A DNA stretch of 64,000 bases from Pseudomonas orientalis (GCF_001439815.1 NZ_JYLM01000001.1:248001-312000); one strand, 5' to 3'. Numbered from the stretch's first letter, positions 9,080 to 18,208 are shown. The notes: a model not told the origin generated them from the letters alone. A program made the numbers and translations.

Positions 9080-11272
9080 CTAGAAAGTCTGGCCCAGGTT
9101 CAAGTACACCGCCTTCTGGTTGTCATCGTTGAACCCATAACTGAAATTCAACGGCCCCAAGGGCGTATCAAAGCCGAGGAAAATGCTCGCCGCGTTGATA
9201 TAGCCGCTGTCGAACTCGTTGTCATTGTTCCATGCCCGGCCGCGTTCCACCGAGGCGCCGAGGTACAGCGGAAAATCCAGCGGCAGGTACGAGCGCGGCG
9301 TCAGGCGGCGGTAGTACACCGCGCGCATCAGGCTGATGTTCTGGGCCGAGATCGCATCCTGGCGAAAGCCTGACAATTGTCGCGCGCCGCCCAGCAGGAA
9401 GCTGGACACCACCACATCCGAATCATCCAGGGTGCGTCCGTAGCGGCCACCGAGGATCAGGGTGTCGGGCCCGTGGCTCATGGCTTTGTCCAGCTTGAAC
9501 TCCCATTGACGGTAGCGCTGGTCCGAACCCAGCCCGGGCGCGAACTCGCGGAAGGCCAGGCCGATGTCTTCGCCGGTGTGCGGGAAGTAGACGTTATCGA
9601 AAGAATCGAACGAGTATTTCAACTCATAGAAACCTTCGCTGAAGCTCATGCTCGGCAGGTCGCGATCGCCGATGCGCACGTCCGCCTTGCCCCAGGCTTC
9701 CCCAACGCCGAAGCGGATCTCGCCGCTGTTGCCGATCTGCCGCCCGACGTTCAGGCCGAAACCGTAGCGCTCCAGCCGGTATTCAGAGATGGGATCGTTG
9801 TCCAGGGTCAGCTCGACGTTCTGCGCCTGGGCCCTGATATAAGGCGCGACGAAGTAGCGCGAGCCGGTGTCCATGGGTTGGTAGAACTCGCTGTACAGCT
9901 CCTGGCGGTCACCGATCTGCACCCGCGTCAGCCATTCGGCGCCGAGGCGGTTGATCCCGTTCACCCGGTAGCTGGCGCCGAGATTGAAGGCGCTGTCGCC
10001 GCGCATGTCATCCGACAGGTTCAGCCCCAGGCGCAGGTAGTCGGTGCCGCTGCGCTTGCCGCGCGCGCTGATGACCAGGGTATTGTCCTTGCCCTTTTTC
10101 ACCACGCGGTATTGCACCTGCTCGAAGTAGTCCAGGCCGTACAGCGTGCCCATGTCCGATTGCAGGCGGCCAAGGTTGAGCGGTTCGCCCAACGCCTGGC
10201 GGATGTAGTAGCGGATCACGTCGTCGCTGACCTTGGAGTCGTTTTCCACGTCGATCGCCGTAATGATCGGGGTGCGCTCGCCCGGCGTGCGGGCGGCGGT
10301 CAGTTGCGGGTCGACCGGCTCGGCGGGACGCAGGTGCGCCAGGCGCAGGTCGAGGGCACGGGTGGCGCGGTAGCCGGCGTCGATCATGTCTTTGGCGCGT
10401 CCGAAATCCGTCACGCCGTAGGCCGCCAGAGGCGGCTGGATCAACACGTCCCTGGGGTGCAAGGCCTTGAGCTGTTCCTCGGAATTACGCCGGGTCATCA
10501 GGGTGATCGACTGGTTGAGCACATCGACCACGGTCGCCAATTGCTTGCGTGAGCGCAGCGGCGTGCCGATATCCACCACGATGGCGATGTCCACGCCCAT
10601 TTCCCGCGCCACATCCAGGGGAATGTTGTCGGTCATGCCGCCGTCGACCAGCAGGCGCCCGTCCAGCTCCACCGGCGCGAACACTGCGGGGATCGACATG
10701 CTGGCGCGTATCACCTGGGGCAGGTGGCCCTTGCTGAACACGACTTTTTCTCCGGTGGTGATATCGGTGGCCACGGCCCGGAACGGAATCGGCAGCTTGT
10801 CGAAGTTACGCGTGTTGCTGCTGTGGGCGAACATGCTTTCCAGCAGCAGCGCCAGGTTCTGGCCCTGGATCACGCCCAGCGGCAGGCCGAGGCTGCCGTC
10901 GTCGCGGAAGCTGAGTTTCTGCTTGACCAGGAAATCGCGGTCATCCTGCTTGCGCCTGAATGGCACGTCTTCCCGGGGCGGTGCGTCGGACAAGGCCTGT
11001 TGCCAGTCGATACCGAGGGCGAGCTTTTCCAGCTCGTCGATCTTGTAGCCCGAGGCGTACAACCCGCCAATCACCGCGCCCATGCTGGTGCCGGCAATCG
11101 CGTCGACCTGGATGCCTTGTTCTTCCAGCGCCTTGAGCACGCCGATATGTGCCAGGCCACGGGCGGCGCCGCCGGACAGCACCAGGCCGATTTTCGGGCG
11201 CGGGCTTTCAACGGCGTCGGCGAGAAGGGGGAGCAGGCACAGGAACAGGCAGGACAACAGGCGGCGCATCAT
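9080..11272 (-). CDS. plpD: Patatin-like phospholipase with POTRA and outer-membrane barrel (PlpD-like, type Vd autotransporter)
   Basis: 730 residues. The first about 20 residues are a signal peptide (RRLLSCLFLCLLPLLADA). The patatin domain shows oxyanion loop GGAARG (34-39), nucleophile motif GTSMG (Ser63) and catalytic Asp209 in DGGMTDN. A POTRA-like segment lies at about 340-410 and a beta-barrel of the Omp85/BamA class follows, ending in terminal Phe (LNLGQTF). The length matches P. aeruginosa PlpD (728). The expected product is a lipase carried through the outer membrane by its own barrel. Start: tandem ATGs at 11272 and 11269; an upstream in-frame codon at 11326 would add a non-signal-like 18 residues. 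Monocistronic. Confidence 0.93.
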   Translation of the reverse strand: MMRRLLSCLFLCLLPLLADAVESPRPKIGLVLSGGAARGLAHIGVLKALEEQGIQVDAIAGTSMGAVIGGLYASGYKIDELEKLALGIDWQQALSDAPPREDVPFRRKQDDRDFLVKQKLSFRDDGSLGLPLGVIQGQNLALLLESMFAHSSNTRNFDKLPIPFRAVATDITTGEKVVFSKGHLPQVIRASMSIPAVFAPVELDGRLLVDGGMTDNIPLDVAREMGVDIAIVVDIGTPLRSRKQLATVVDVLNQSITLMTRRNSEEQLKALHPRDVLIQPPLAAYGVTDFGRAKDMIDAGYRATRALDLRLAHLRPAEPVDPQLTAARTPGERTPIITAIDVENDSKVSDDVIRYYIRQALGEPLNLGRLQSDMGTLYGLDYFEQVQYRVVKKGKDNTLVISARGKRSGTDYLRLGLNLSDDMRGDSAFNLGASYRVNGINRLGAEWLTRVQIGDRQELYSEFYQPMDTGSRYFVAPYIRAQAQNVELTLDNDPISEYRLERYGFGLNVGRQIGNSGEIRFGVGEAWGKADVRIGDRDLPSMSFSEGFYELKYSFDSFDNVYFPHTGEDIGLAFREFAPGLGSDQRYRQWEFKLDKAMSHGPDTLILGGRYGRTLDDSDVVVSSFLLGGARQLSGFRQDAISAQNISLMRAVYYRRLTPRSYLPLDFPLYLGASVERGRAWNNDNEFDSGYINAASIFLGFDTPLGPLNFSYGFNDDNQKAVYLNLGQTF

Positions 11273-11352
11273 GAATCTCGAGGCTGGGCGATAAAGGCCG
11301 GTATTATAGCCACTCGATCCGTTCAAGCCGTCACCCAGGAGCCTTTCACGTT

Positions 11353-11640
11353 ATGTCCGCCAGCAAACCCGAGATCGTGATCACCTATTGCACTCAGTGT
11401 CAGTGGCTGCTGCGTGCCGCGTGGCTGGCCCAGGAGTTGTTGAGTACGTTTGCCGAAGACCTGGGCCGGGTGTCGCTGGAACCGTCAACCGGCGGCGCGT
11501 TTCGCATCACCTGTAACGCTGTACAGATCTGGGAGCGCAAGGTCGATGGCGGTTTTCCCGAGGCCAAGGTGCTCAAGCAGCGCGTGCGCGATCAGATCGA
11601 CCCGCAGCGCGATCTGGGGCATAACGACCGCACGCAATAA
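11353..11640 (+). CDS. SelT/SelW/SelH (Rdx-family) thioredoxin-like small protein
   Basis: 95 residues. It begins with a beta strand ending in the redox motif CTQC (Cys13, Cys16), followed by WLLRAAWLAQELL and the Rdx signature (SLEPSTGGAFRI, IWERKVDGGFPEAKVLKQRVRD). This is the cysteine form of the selenoprotein W fold; the usual Sec position is a Cys codon, so no recoding is needed. Role presumed redox, substrate unknown. Divergent from plpD; the convergent DMT gene ends 3 bases downstream. Confidence 0.88.
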   Translation: MSASKPEIVITYCTQCQWLLRAAWLAQELLSTFAEDLGRVSLEPSTGGAFRITCNAVQIWERKVDGGFPEAKVLKQRVRDQIDPQRDLGHNDRTQ

Positions 11641-11642
11641 GG

Positions 11643-12524
11643 TCAGGTCGCCTGCGGCTGCCTGGCCTGGCTCGCGCTGCCCATCAGGCCGGACAGCACA
11701 ATGGCGACGATGATCAACGCGCCACCCAGCAGCATGCGCAGGGTGGGCGTTTCGGCAAACAGCAGCCAGGCCACGGTGATGCCATAGACCGGTTCCATGG
11801 CAAACACCACCGAGGCGGTGCGTGCCTTGATCACGGCAAGGCTGGCGACGAACAGGCTGTGGGCCAGGCCCGTACAGAACACGCCGAGCAGGCCGATCCA
11901 CAGCCAGTCCAGAGCGCGCACATCCGCCAGCCCCGGCGCCGCCACGGGCAACAGGCAGACCGCGACCACCACGTTCTGGCACAGCGCGGCCTGGACCGCT
12001 GGGATGCGTGCGGAACTGGCGCGGTTGTTCAGTGACAGCAAGGCGAACATCAGCCCCGATGCGATGCCCCAGAGCAGGCCGCCCGTGGCTGCGCTGGCCA
12101 GGTTGAAGTCCGGGGTCACCAGCACTAGGCCGATGCTGACCAGCGCTACCAGCATCATTTCATTGGCGCGAATCCGCTCGCGGAAGATCAGCCCTTCAAG
12201 CACCACCGTAAAGGCCGGGAAGGCCGCGAACCCCAGGGTTGCCACGGCCACCCCGGCGACTTTGACGGCGATGAAGAAGGTGACCCAGTGCGCGGCAAGC
12301 AGCACGCCGCTGACCAGCAAACGGCGCCAGTCGCGACCTTGCAGTGTTTTCCAGGGCGCATTGCTGGCAAAGCGCGCAAACACCGCCAGAGCGAGCACGG
12401 CAAACGCAGCGCGCCCGAATACGATGATGGCCGGTGAGGCGGCCGCCAGTTTGCCGAACACGCCGGTAAGGCCGAACATCAATGCGCCGATATGCAGGGC
12501 GCCGAGGGCTGAGCGGGGAGTCAT
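11643..12524 (-). CDS. DMT-superfamily (EamA) exporter
   Basis: 293 residues with ten predicted membrane helices arranged as two EamA repeats (GALHIGALMFGLTGVFGKLA opening the first half; NVVVAVCLLPVAAPGL leading into the second). Such proteins export amino acids or other small metabolites; the substrate cannot be read from sequence. AAGGATCGCA before the ATG is a good ribosome site. It is convergent with the Rdx gene and divergent from the phosphoesterase gene. Confidence 0.88.
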   Translation of the reverse strand: MTPRSALGALHIGALMFGLTGVFGKLAAASPAIIVFGRAAFAVLALAVFARFASNAPWKTLQGRDWRRLLVSGVLLAAHWVTFFIAVKVAGVAVATLGFAAFPAFTVVLEGLIFRERIRANEMMLVALVSIGLVLVTPDFNLASAATGGLLWGIASGLMFALLSLNNRASSARIPAVQAALCQNVVVAVCLLPVAAPGLADVRALDWLWIGLLGVFCTGLAHSLFVASLAVIKARTASVVFAMEPVYGITVAWLLFAETPTLRMLLGGALIIVAIVLSGLMGSASQARQPQAT

Positions 12525-12666
12525 TGCGATCCTTGAACCAAGGGGTAACAGGGGCGCAGTCTACAACGCCTGCCGGGCAATGCGCTGTCATCAGACTGAC
12601 GCGCCGCTGTCATGGGCTATTCACCGCCCGGGCGCAAGCTCGCGAAAACAGCGTCGAGGGACACCC

Positions 12667-13476
12667 ATGACCCGTGCCGAATTCGCCAAGCCCAGCCCCA
12701 AGCAACGGGTGCGAACCCTGTGGATTTCCGACGTGCACCTGGGCACCCGGGATTGCCAGGCCGAGCATTTATCGAAGTTTCTCAAGGGCTATCATGCCGA
12801 CAAGGTGTACCTTGTCGGTGACATTATCGATGGCTGGAAAATGCGTGGCGGCATGTATTGGCCCCAGGCCCACACCAACGTGATCCGTCGCCTGCTGACC
12901 ATGGCCAAGCGCGGCACCGAGGTGATCTATGTCACCGGCAACCACGACGAGTTTCTAAGGCGCTATTCCAAGCTGATCCTGGGCAATATCCAGTTGGTGG
13001 ACGAGGCCGTGCACGTGACCGCTGACGGCCGCCATCTGCTGGTGATTCACGGCGATCAGTTCGACGTGATCACCCGTTATCACCGCTGGCTCGCCTTCCT
13101 GGGCGACTCGGCCTACGAGTTCACCCTGACGCTGAACCGTTGGCTCAATCACTGGCGAGCGCGCTATGGCTACGGTTATTGGTCGCTGTCGGCGTACTTG
13201 AAGCACAAGGTAAAAACCGCAGTGAGTTTTATCAGCGATTTCGAAGAGGCCATCGCCCACGAGGTGACCAAGCGCGAGTTGCACGGCGTGGTGTGCGGGC
13301 ATATCCATCATGCCGAGATCCGCAAGGTGGGGGAGGTGGATTACCTCAACTGCGGGGATTGGGTGGAATCGTGCACGGCGTTGATCGAGCACTGGGATGG
13401 GCATATCGAGTTGTATCGGTTGGCGGATGCGCAGGCCAGGGAGGCGCTGCTGAAAGCCGAAATGGTTGCAGGCTAG
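12667..13476 (+). CDS. LpxH-like metallophosphoesterase (UDP-2,3-diacylglucosamine diphosphatase family)
   Basis: 269 residues. The metallophosphoesterase motifs are complete and in order: SDVHLG (Asp22, His24), GDIIDGW, GNHDEF, IHGDQFD and GHIHHAEI. Close relatives in pseudomonads are annotated as a second UDP-2,3-diacylglucosamine diphosphatase, longer than canonical LpxH. The insertion rich in W/Y (HRWLAFLGDSAYEF to YGYGYWSLS) is typical of that branch. It may act on lipid A precursors or on another phospho-ester lipid. Start: ATG 12667 has GAGG 6 bases upstream; the frame is open further upstream but that part lies in the divergent promoter region. Confidence 0.85.
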   Translation: MTRAEFAKPSPKQRVRTLWISDVHLGTRDCQAEHLSKFLKGYHADKVYLVGDIIDGWKMRGGMYWPQAHTNVIRRLLTMAKRGTEVIYVTGNHDEFLRRYSKLILGNIQLVDEAVHVTADGRHLLVIHGDQFDVITRYHRWLAFLGDSAYEFTLTLNRWLNHWRARYGYGYWSLSAYLKHKVKTAVSFISDFEEAIAHEVTKRELHGVVCGHIHHAEIRKVGEVDYLNCGDWVESCTALIEHWDGHIELYRLADAQAREALLKAEMVAG

Positions 13477-13491
13477 GGGGCAACTCAATCC

Positions 13492-13650
13492 AAATGTGGG
13501 AGGGGGCAAGCCCTGATGCCTGTAGGAGCGAGCTTGCTCGCGAAAAACGTCAACGATAACGCGTGCTTCCTGAATGAACGCGGTGCCTGTGAGTTTTTCG
13601 CGAGCAAGCTCGCTCCTACACATGTTAGGGCAAGCCCCCTCCCACATTTG
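13492..13650. repeat. Nested REP cluster: GAGCGAGCTTGCTCGC pair inside a GTGGGAGGGGGC pair
   Basis: The outer arms are AAATGTGGGAGGGGGCAAGC (13492-13511) and GGGCAAGCCCCCTCCCACAT (13628-13647 and on to 13650). The inner pair starts TGTAGGAGCGAGCTTGCTCG (13521) and ends with its inverse at 13620. The inner unit is about 100 bp and nearly identical to the one at 36713-36816. Convergent setting between the phosphoesterase and phhC genes. Confidence 0.85.
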
Positions 13651-13662
13651 GCCTCGGTTTCG

Positions 13663-14856
13663 TCAGCCAGAGACGTCGGCGATGGCCTGGGCCAGCAGCG
13701 TCAGTCGTGTGGCATCAACCCCGGCCACATTCGCCCGGCCCGAACTGACCATGTACACACTGTGCTTTTCACGCAGTTGCCGGACCTGCTCGGCACTCAA
13801 GCCGGTATAGGAAAACATCCCACGCTGGGTGCCGATATGCGCAAAGCGCTCAGCCAGGCCGTGGGGCGCCAGCGCTTCCACCAGCCCGGCGCGCAACTGC
13901 GCAATGCGCACGCGCATGGCTTCGACTTCGTCGCTCCACTGCTGTTTGAGCTCGGCATCGCCAAGGATGGTCGCCACCACGGCCGCACCATGATCCGGCG
14001 GCGTCGACCACAGGTTGCGCGCCGTATTGGCGAGCTGGCTGCGCACATCCGTGAGCTTCTCGGCATCCGCCGCACACACGATCAATGCGCCGACGCGGTC
14101 GCGATACAAACCGAAGTTCTTCGAGCAGGAACTGGTGATCAAGACTTCCGGCAGTTCGGCGGCGAACAGGCGCACCGCCCAGGCGTCCTGCTCCAGGCCG
14201 TCGCCGAAGCCCTGGTAGGCAAAGTCGATCAGCGGCAGCAACTGGCGCTCGCGCACGATTTGCAACACCTGGCGCCAGTCGTCCCGGGACAGGTCGAATC
14301 CGGTCGGGTTGTGGCAGCAGGCGTGCAGCAGCACCACATCGCCCTTGGGCACCGTGGACAGGGTGGCCAGCATTGCCGCCACATTCAGGCGATTGTCGCT
14401 GCCCACGTACGGGTAATGACTGACCTTGAGCCCGGCCTTGGCGAAAATGGTTTCGTGGATCGGCCAGGTCGGATTGCTCAGCCACACGCCACGGCCAGGC
14501 AGACTGTGGGCGATAAAGTCAGCGCTCAGGCGCAGGGCACCGGTGCCCCCTGGCGTCTGGGTGGCGCCGGCACGACGTTCGGCGATCAACGCCGAATCGG
14601 CGCCCAGCACCAGTTCGCTGATCAGTGCACCGAAGGCGGCATCGCCGTGCCCGCCGATGTAAGTCTTGGTGACCTGGGTATCGACCAGGCGCTGCTCGGC
14701 ACGTTTTACCGAGTCTGGAATCGGCGTCAGGCCCTGGTCGTCCTTGTACACGCCCACGCCCAGGTCGAACTTGTTCGGGTTGCTATCCTGGGCATACAGG
14801 TCCATCAGCCCGAGGATCGGGTCGCCAGGCACGCGGCCAATCGCATCGAAGTGCAT
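13663..14856 (-). CDS. phhC: Aromatic amino acid aminotransferase (class I, PLP-dependent)
   Basis: 397 residues of the aspartate/tyrosine aminotransferase Ib family: DLGVGVYKDDQG near the N-terminus, GGTGALRL at 103-110, HACCHNPTG at 178-186, and the PLP lysine in SSCSKNFGL (Lys246), followed by RDRVGAL. Third gene of the phhABC unit, overlapping phhB by one base (TAATG). It is expected to transaminate tyrosine and phenylalanine with 2-oxoglutarate, feeding homogentisate catabolism. Substrate assignment rests on the neighbours as well as the family. Confidence 0.92.
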   Translation of the reverse strand: MHFDAIGRVPGDPILGLMDLYAQDSNPNKFDLGVGVYKDDQGLTPIPDSVKRAEQRLVDTQVTKTYIGGHGDAAFGALISELVLGADSALIAERRAGATQTPGGTGALRLSADFIAHSLPGRGVWLSNPTWPIHETIFAKAGLKVSHYPYVGSDNRLNVAAMLATLSTVPKGDVVLLHACCHNPTGFDLSRDDWRQVLQIVRERQLLPLIDFAYQGFGDGLEQDAWAVRLFAAELPEVLITSSCSKNFGLYRDRVGALIVCAADAEKLTDVRSQLANTARNLWSTPPDHGAAVVATILGDAELKQQWSDEVEAMRVRIAQLRAGLVEALAPHGLAERFAHIGTQRGMFSYTGLSAEQVRQLREKHSVYMVSSGRANVAGVDATRLTLLAQAIADVSG

Positions 14857-15212
14857 TACTTGCGGCCCTCGGCGCTCTTGGCCACGTCATCGGTGCGTGC
14901 GGCCATGATGAAGTCGTTGCGGTGCAGGCCCTTGATGGAGTGGCTCCACCAGGTCACGGTGACTTTGCCCCATTCGGTGAGCAGGCCCGGGTGATGGCCT
15001 TCGGCTTCGGCGATTTCACCTACAGCATTGGTGAAGGCCAGGGCGAACTTGAAGTTCTTGAACAGGAAAACCTTTTCCAGCTGCATCACGCCGTCGCGCA
15101 CTTCGATGTTCCAGTCCGGGATCTGTTTGATTAGCACCGGCAGTTCTTCATCGCTGACTTGCGGGGCGTCGGCGCGGCAGGCTTCGCAATGGGCTTGGTT
15201 CAAGGTGGTCAT
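14856..15212 (-). CDS. phhB: Pterin-4-alpha-carbinolamine dehydratase
   Basis: 118 residues with the PCD/DCoH signature: [18 protein letters not shown] and [14 protein letters not shown]. It dehydrates the carbinolamine made when PhhA oxidises tetrahydropterin, regenerating the cofactor. The Cys-rich N-terminal stretch ([10 protein letters not shown]) is usual for pseudomonad PhhB. Lies 97 bp downstream of phhA and overlaps phhC. Confidence 0.95.
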   Translation of the reverse strand: MTTLNQAHCEACRADAPQVSDEELPVLIKQIPDWNIEVRDGVMQLEKVFLFKNFKFALAFTNAVGEIAEAEGHHPGLLTEWGKVTVTWWSHSIKGLHRNDFIMAARTDDVAKSAEGRK

Positions 15213-15309
15213 GAAGGTGTCCTGAATTCGAATGATTGAAGGTCAGTGGCGTTACCCTAAAGCAACGCGGGGCCAGGGAACAGACTCATCTGGCGTTAAA
15301 ACGCGAGGT

Positions 15310-16101
15310 TCACGCGGCTTTGGGCTTGGGAGGGAATTTCGGTGCGTGCAAGCCCAACTGCATACCGCGCTCGACCATGCCCATGATGTCTTCCTGCGCC
15401 ACGTCGAACAGGCGCTTGAGCTCGGGCAATACGAAGTACAGCGGTTGCAGGATGTCGATGCGATAGGGCGTGCGCATCGCTTCCAGCGGATCGAACACCT
15501 GGTGCTCGGGCTCGTCCGACAGGCAATACACGCTTTCCTTGGGCGATGACAGAATACCGCCACCATAGATGCGCCGGCCTTCAGGGGTATCCACCAGGCC
15601 AAACTCGATGGTCATCCAGTACAGACGCGCCAGGTACACGCGCTGTTCCTTGGTGGCCGCCAGGCCGAGCTTGCCGTAGGTGTGGGTGAATTCGGCAAAC
15701 CAGGGGTTGGTCAGCAGCGGGCAGTGGCCGAAGATCTCGTGGAAAATATCCGGCTCTTGCAGGTAGTCCAGTTCTTCGCGGGTACGAATAAAGGTCGCCA
15801 CCGGAAACTGCTTGCTGGCGAGCAATTCGAAGAAGGTCTGGAAGGGGATCAGCGCCGGCACGCGGGCGACTTGCCAGCCGGTGGTGTCGGCCAGCACCTG
15901 GTTGATCTCGCCCAGCTGCGGGATGCGATCCAGCGGCAGGCCGAGCTTGTCGATGCCATCCAGGTATTCCTGGCAGGCACGGCCCTCGATCACCTTCAAC
16001 TGGCGCGTGATCAGGGTGTTCCACACCGCGTGTTCTTCCGGCGGGTAGTGGATAAAACCTTGCGCATCGGGCTCGCGGGCCACGTAGTGCGTCTGCTTCA
16101 T
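15310..16101 (-). CDS. phhA: Phenylalanine 4-monooxygenase
   Basis: 263 residues, a single catalytic domain of the aromatic amino acid hydroxylase family without a regulatory ACT domain. The Fe(II) ligands are visible: His121 and His126 in FHEIFGHCPLL and Glu166 in MTIEFGLV. It converts L-Phe to L-Tyr using tetrahydropterin and O2. First gene of phhA-phhB-phhC, divergent from phhR. AGCAGGAGAGCCGT precedes the ATG. Expression is expected to depend on PhhR through the box at 16221-16238. Confidence 0.96.
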   Translation of the reverse strand: MKQTHYVAREPDAQGFIHYPPEEHAVWNTLITRQLKVIEGRACQEYLDGIDKLGLPLDRIPQLGEINQVLADTTGWQVARVPALIPFQTFFELLASKQFPVATFIRTREELDYLQEPDIFHEIFGHCPLLTNPWFAEFTHTYGKLGLAATKEQRVYLARLYWMTIEFGLVDTPEGRRIYGGGILSSPKESVYCLSDEPEHQVFDPLEAMRTPYRIDILQPLYFVLPELKRLFDVAQEDIMGMVERGMQLGLHAPKFPPKPKAA

Positions 16102-16220
16102 ACGGCTCTCCTGCTAGGCATTCGTTCTTGTTATGTCCTGCTGTGTCTCTATTGATAACCCGCGCGCGGCGAGTTTCCATCGGGTTCAAAAGCCTCCGGG
16201 TAGGAAAAGTTACTGCGTTT

Positions 16221-16238
16221 CGTAAACTATTCGTTACG
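16221..16238. promoter_or_regulatory. Candidate PhhR box between phhA and phhR
   Basis: CGTAAACTATTCGTTACG is an inverted repeat that fits the TyrR/PhhR-type site (GTAAA-N6-TTTAC) with one changed base. It lies 120 bp before the phhA start and 121 bp before the phhR start, so it could serve both directions. Site identity is inferred from the pattern and the setting. Confidence 0.6.
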
Positions 16239-16358
16239 GATGCGTGACTCGGCGCGGTATTGGGCTGGGAAATGTCCGCGCGCTGTCACATAATCTTGAC
16301 GACTATCTGCGCCCAGCGGCAAAAAGACGCGGCGCCTCCCCACTTTTCGGGCCTCTTC

Positions 16359-17921
16359 ATGCGTATCAAAGTGCATTGCCAGAACCGCATCGGCATCCTG
16401 CGGGACATCCTCAACCTGCTGGTGGAGTACGGCGTGAACGTCGCCAAGGGCGAGGTCGGCGGCGAGCATGGCAATGCCATCTACCTGTTCTGCCCGAACC
16501 TGGTGAACATGCAGTTCCAGGCGCTGCGCCCGCAGTTCGAGGCAATAGCCGGGGTGTTCGGCGTGAAAAGGGTAGGGCTGATGCCCAGCGAGCGTCGGCA
16601 TATGGAGCTCAATGCGCTGCTGGGTGCCCTGGAATTTCCGGTGCTGTCCATCGACATGGGCGGCTCCATTGTCGCGGCCAACCGGGCGGCGGCGCAGTTG
16701 CTGGGTGTGCGCGTGGACGAAGTGCCGGGTATTCCCCTGTCGCGCTACGCCGAGGACTTTGACTTGCCGGAGCTGGTGCGCGCGAGCAAATCGCGGATCA
16801 ATGGCCTGCGGGTCAAGGTCAAGGGCGATGTGTTCCTGGCCGATATCGCGCCGTTGCAGTCCTCTGAACACGACGACAGCGAGGCCATGGCCGGCGCGGT
16901 GTTGACCCTGCACCGCGCCGACCGGGTCGGCGAGCGTATCTACAATGTACGCAAGCAGGAACTGCGCGGCTTCGACAGCATTTTTCAAAGCTCCAGGGTC
17001 ATGGCAGCGGTGGTGCGTGAAGCCCGGCGCATGGCGCCGCTGGATGCGCCTCTATTAATAGAAGGCGAAACCGGCACCGGCAAGGAATTGCTGGCGCGGG
17101 CCTGTCACCTGGCCAGCCCGCGTGGGCAATCGCCGTTGATGGCGCTTAACTGCGCCGGCTTGCCGGAGTCGATGGCCGAGACCGAACTGTTCGGCTACGG
17201 CCCCGGTGCGTTTGAAGGCGCGCGGGCCGAAGGCAAGCTCGGGCTGTTGGAGCTGACGGCGGGCGGTACGTTGTTTCTCGACGGCGTAGGGGAAATGAGC
17301 GCACGCCTGCAGGTCAAATTGCTGCGCTTTTTGCAGGATGGTTGCTTTCGTCGCGTGGGCAGCGATGAAGAGGTGTATCTCGACGTACGGGTAATCTGTG
17401 CGACCCAGGTGGATTTGTCCGAACTGTGCGCGCGCGGCGAATTCCGCCAGGACCTGTATCACCGCTTGAACGTACTGTCGCTGCATATCCCGCCGCTGCG
17501 CGAATGCCTTGATGGGCTGGCGCCGCTGGTCGAGCATTTTCTCGATCAAGCCAGCCGGCAGATCGGTTGCCCGCTGCCCAGGTTGGCGCCGGCCGCGATG
17601 GACAAGCTCAGTCACTATCACTGGCCGGGTAATGTGCGGCAGTTGGAAAACGTGCTGTTCCAGGCGGTGTCGTTGTGCGAAGGCGGGACGGTCAAGGTTG
17701 AGCATATTCGCTTGCCCGATTATGGCGTGCGTCAGCCGCTTGGCGATTTCTCGTTGGAGGGTGGGCTGGAAGACATCGTCGGACGTTTCGAGAAGGTGGT
17801 GTTGGAAAGCCTGTATGCGGAGCATCCGAGCAGCCGGCAGTTAGGAAAACGCTTGGGCGTTTCCCACACCACCATCGCCAACAAACTGCGCGATTACGAA
17901 ATCCTCAAGGCCAACAAATAA
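16359..17921 (+). CDS. phhR: TyrR-class enhancer-binding regulator of the phh genes
   Basis: 520 residues. An ACT domain occupies about 1-70 (MRIKVHCQNRIGILRDIL), PAS about 80-140 (IDMGGSIVAANRAAAQLLG), an AAA+ domain about 205-430 with Walker A GETGTGKE, and a Fis-type helix-turn-helix at the C-terminus (SRQLGKRLGVSHTTIANKLR). At the position of the sigma54-contact loop it reads GAFEGA, not GAFTGA, as in TyrR proteins. Start: ATG 16359 is chosen because the ACT domain begins there; 33 further upstream codons are open but unlike the family. It activates phhABC in response to aromatic amino acids in related species. Confidence 0.93.
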   Translation: MRIKVHCQNRIGILRDILNLLVEYGVNVAKGEVGGEHGNAIYLFCPNLVNMQFQALRPQFEAIAGVFGVKRVGLMPSERRHMELNALLGALEFPVLSIDMGGSIVAANRAAAQLLGVRVDEVPGIPLSRYAEDFDLPELVRASKSRINGLRVKVKGDVFLADIAPLQSSEHDDSEAMAGAVLTLHRADRVGERIYNVRKQELRGFDSIFQSSRVMAAVVREARRMAPLDAPLLIEGETGTGKELLARACHLASPRGQSPLMALNCAGLPESMAETELFGYGPGAFEGARAEGKLGLLELTAGGTLFLDGVGEMSARLQVKLLRFLQDGCFRRVGSDEEVYLDVRVICATQVDLSELCARGEFRQDLYHRLNVLSLHIPPLRECLDGLAPLVEHFLDQASRQIGCPLPRLAPAAMDKLSHYHWPGNVRQLENVLFQAVSLCEGGTVKVEHIRLPDYGVRQPLGDFSLEGGLEDIVGRFEKVVLESLYAEHPSSRQLGKRLGVSHTTIANKLRDYEILKANK

Positions 17922-17923
17922 CC

Positions 17924-18015
17924 AATGTGGGAGGGGGATTGCCCCCGATGGCGGTAGGTCAGTTATAGATGAGCTGACTGATACATCGCTATCGGGGGCA
18001 AGCCCCCTCCCACAG
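17924..18015. repeat. REP pair (GTGGGAGGGGGC family)
   Basis: Head-to-head arms AATGTGGGAGGGGGATTGCC and ATCGGGGGCAAGCCCCCTCC enclose a spacer of about 35 bp directly after the phhR stop. A lone third REP arm lies at 18064-18085. Together they fill most of the 359-bp gap between phhR and flgF; the remainder is the flgF promoter region. Confidence 0.85.
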
Positions 18016-18063
18016 TGGATCTTCGCAGGTTTGAGCATTTTGTTCGCTTTACTGACTGGCATT

Positions 18064-18085
18064 AGGGCAAGCCCCTCCCACATTT
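18064..18085. repeat. Single REP arm
   Basis: AGGGCAAGCCCCTCCCACAT plus TT, same orientation as the right arm of the neighbouring pair but without a partner. One C of the usual CCCCC run is missing. Confidence 0.7.
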
Positions 18086-18208
18086 AAATTGCGCCGTTGC
18101 CGAAAGCGGCAGTAGTCCGCCGTTTTTTCGACTCTCCCTCCCTCCCTGTTTTCAAACACCTTCGCATAAACCCCCGCCGCGCCTGGACTTCGTCCTCTTT
18201 TTAAAAGT

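Noticed and set aside
11797..12666. Long 5' extension of the LpxH-like gene frame
   Set aside because: It is antisense to the DMT gene. The metallophosphoesterase fold begins just after ATG 12667, which has a good ribosome site.
13492..13650. Regularly spaced repeats as a CRISPR array
   Set aside because: The repeats are inverted REP arms, not direct repeats with unique spacers. No cas gene is present anywhere in the window.
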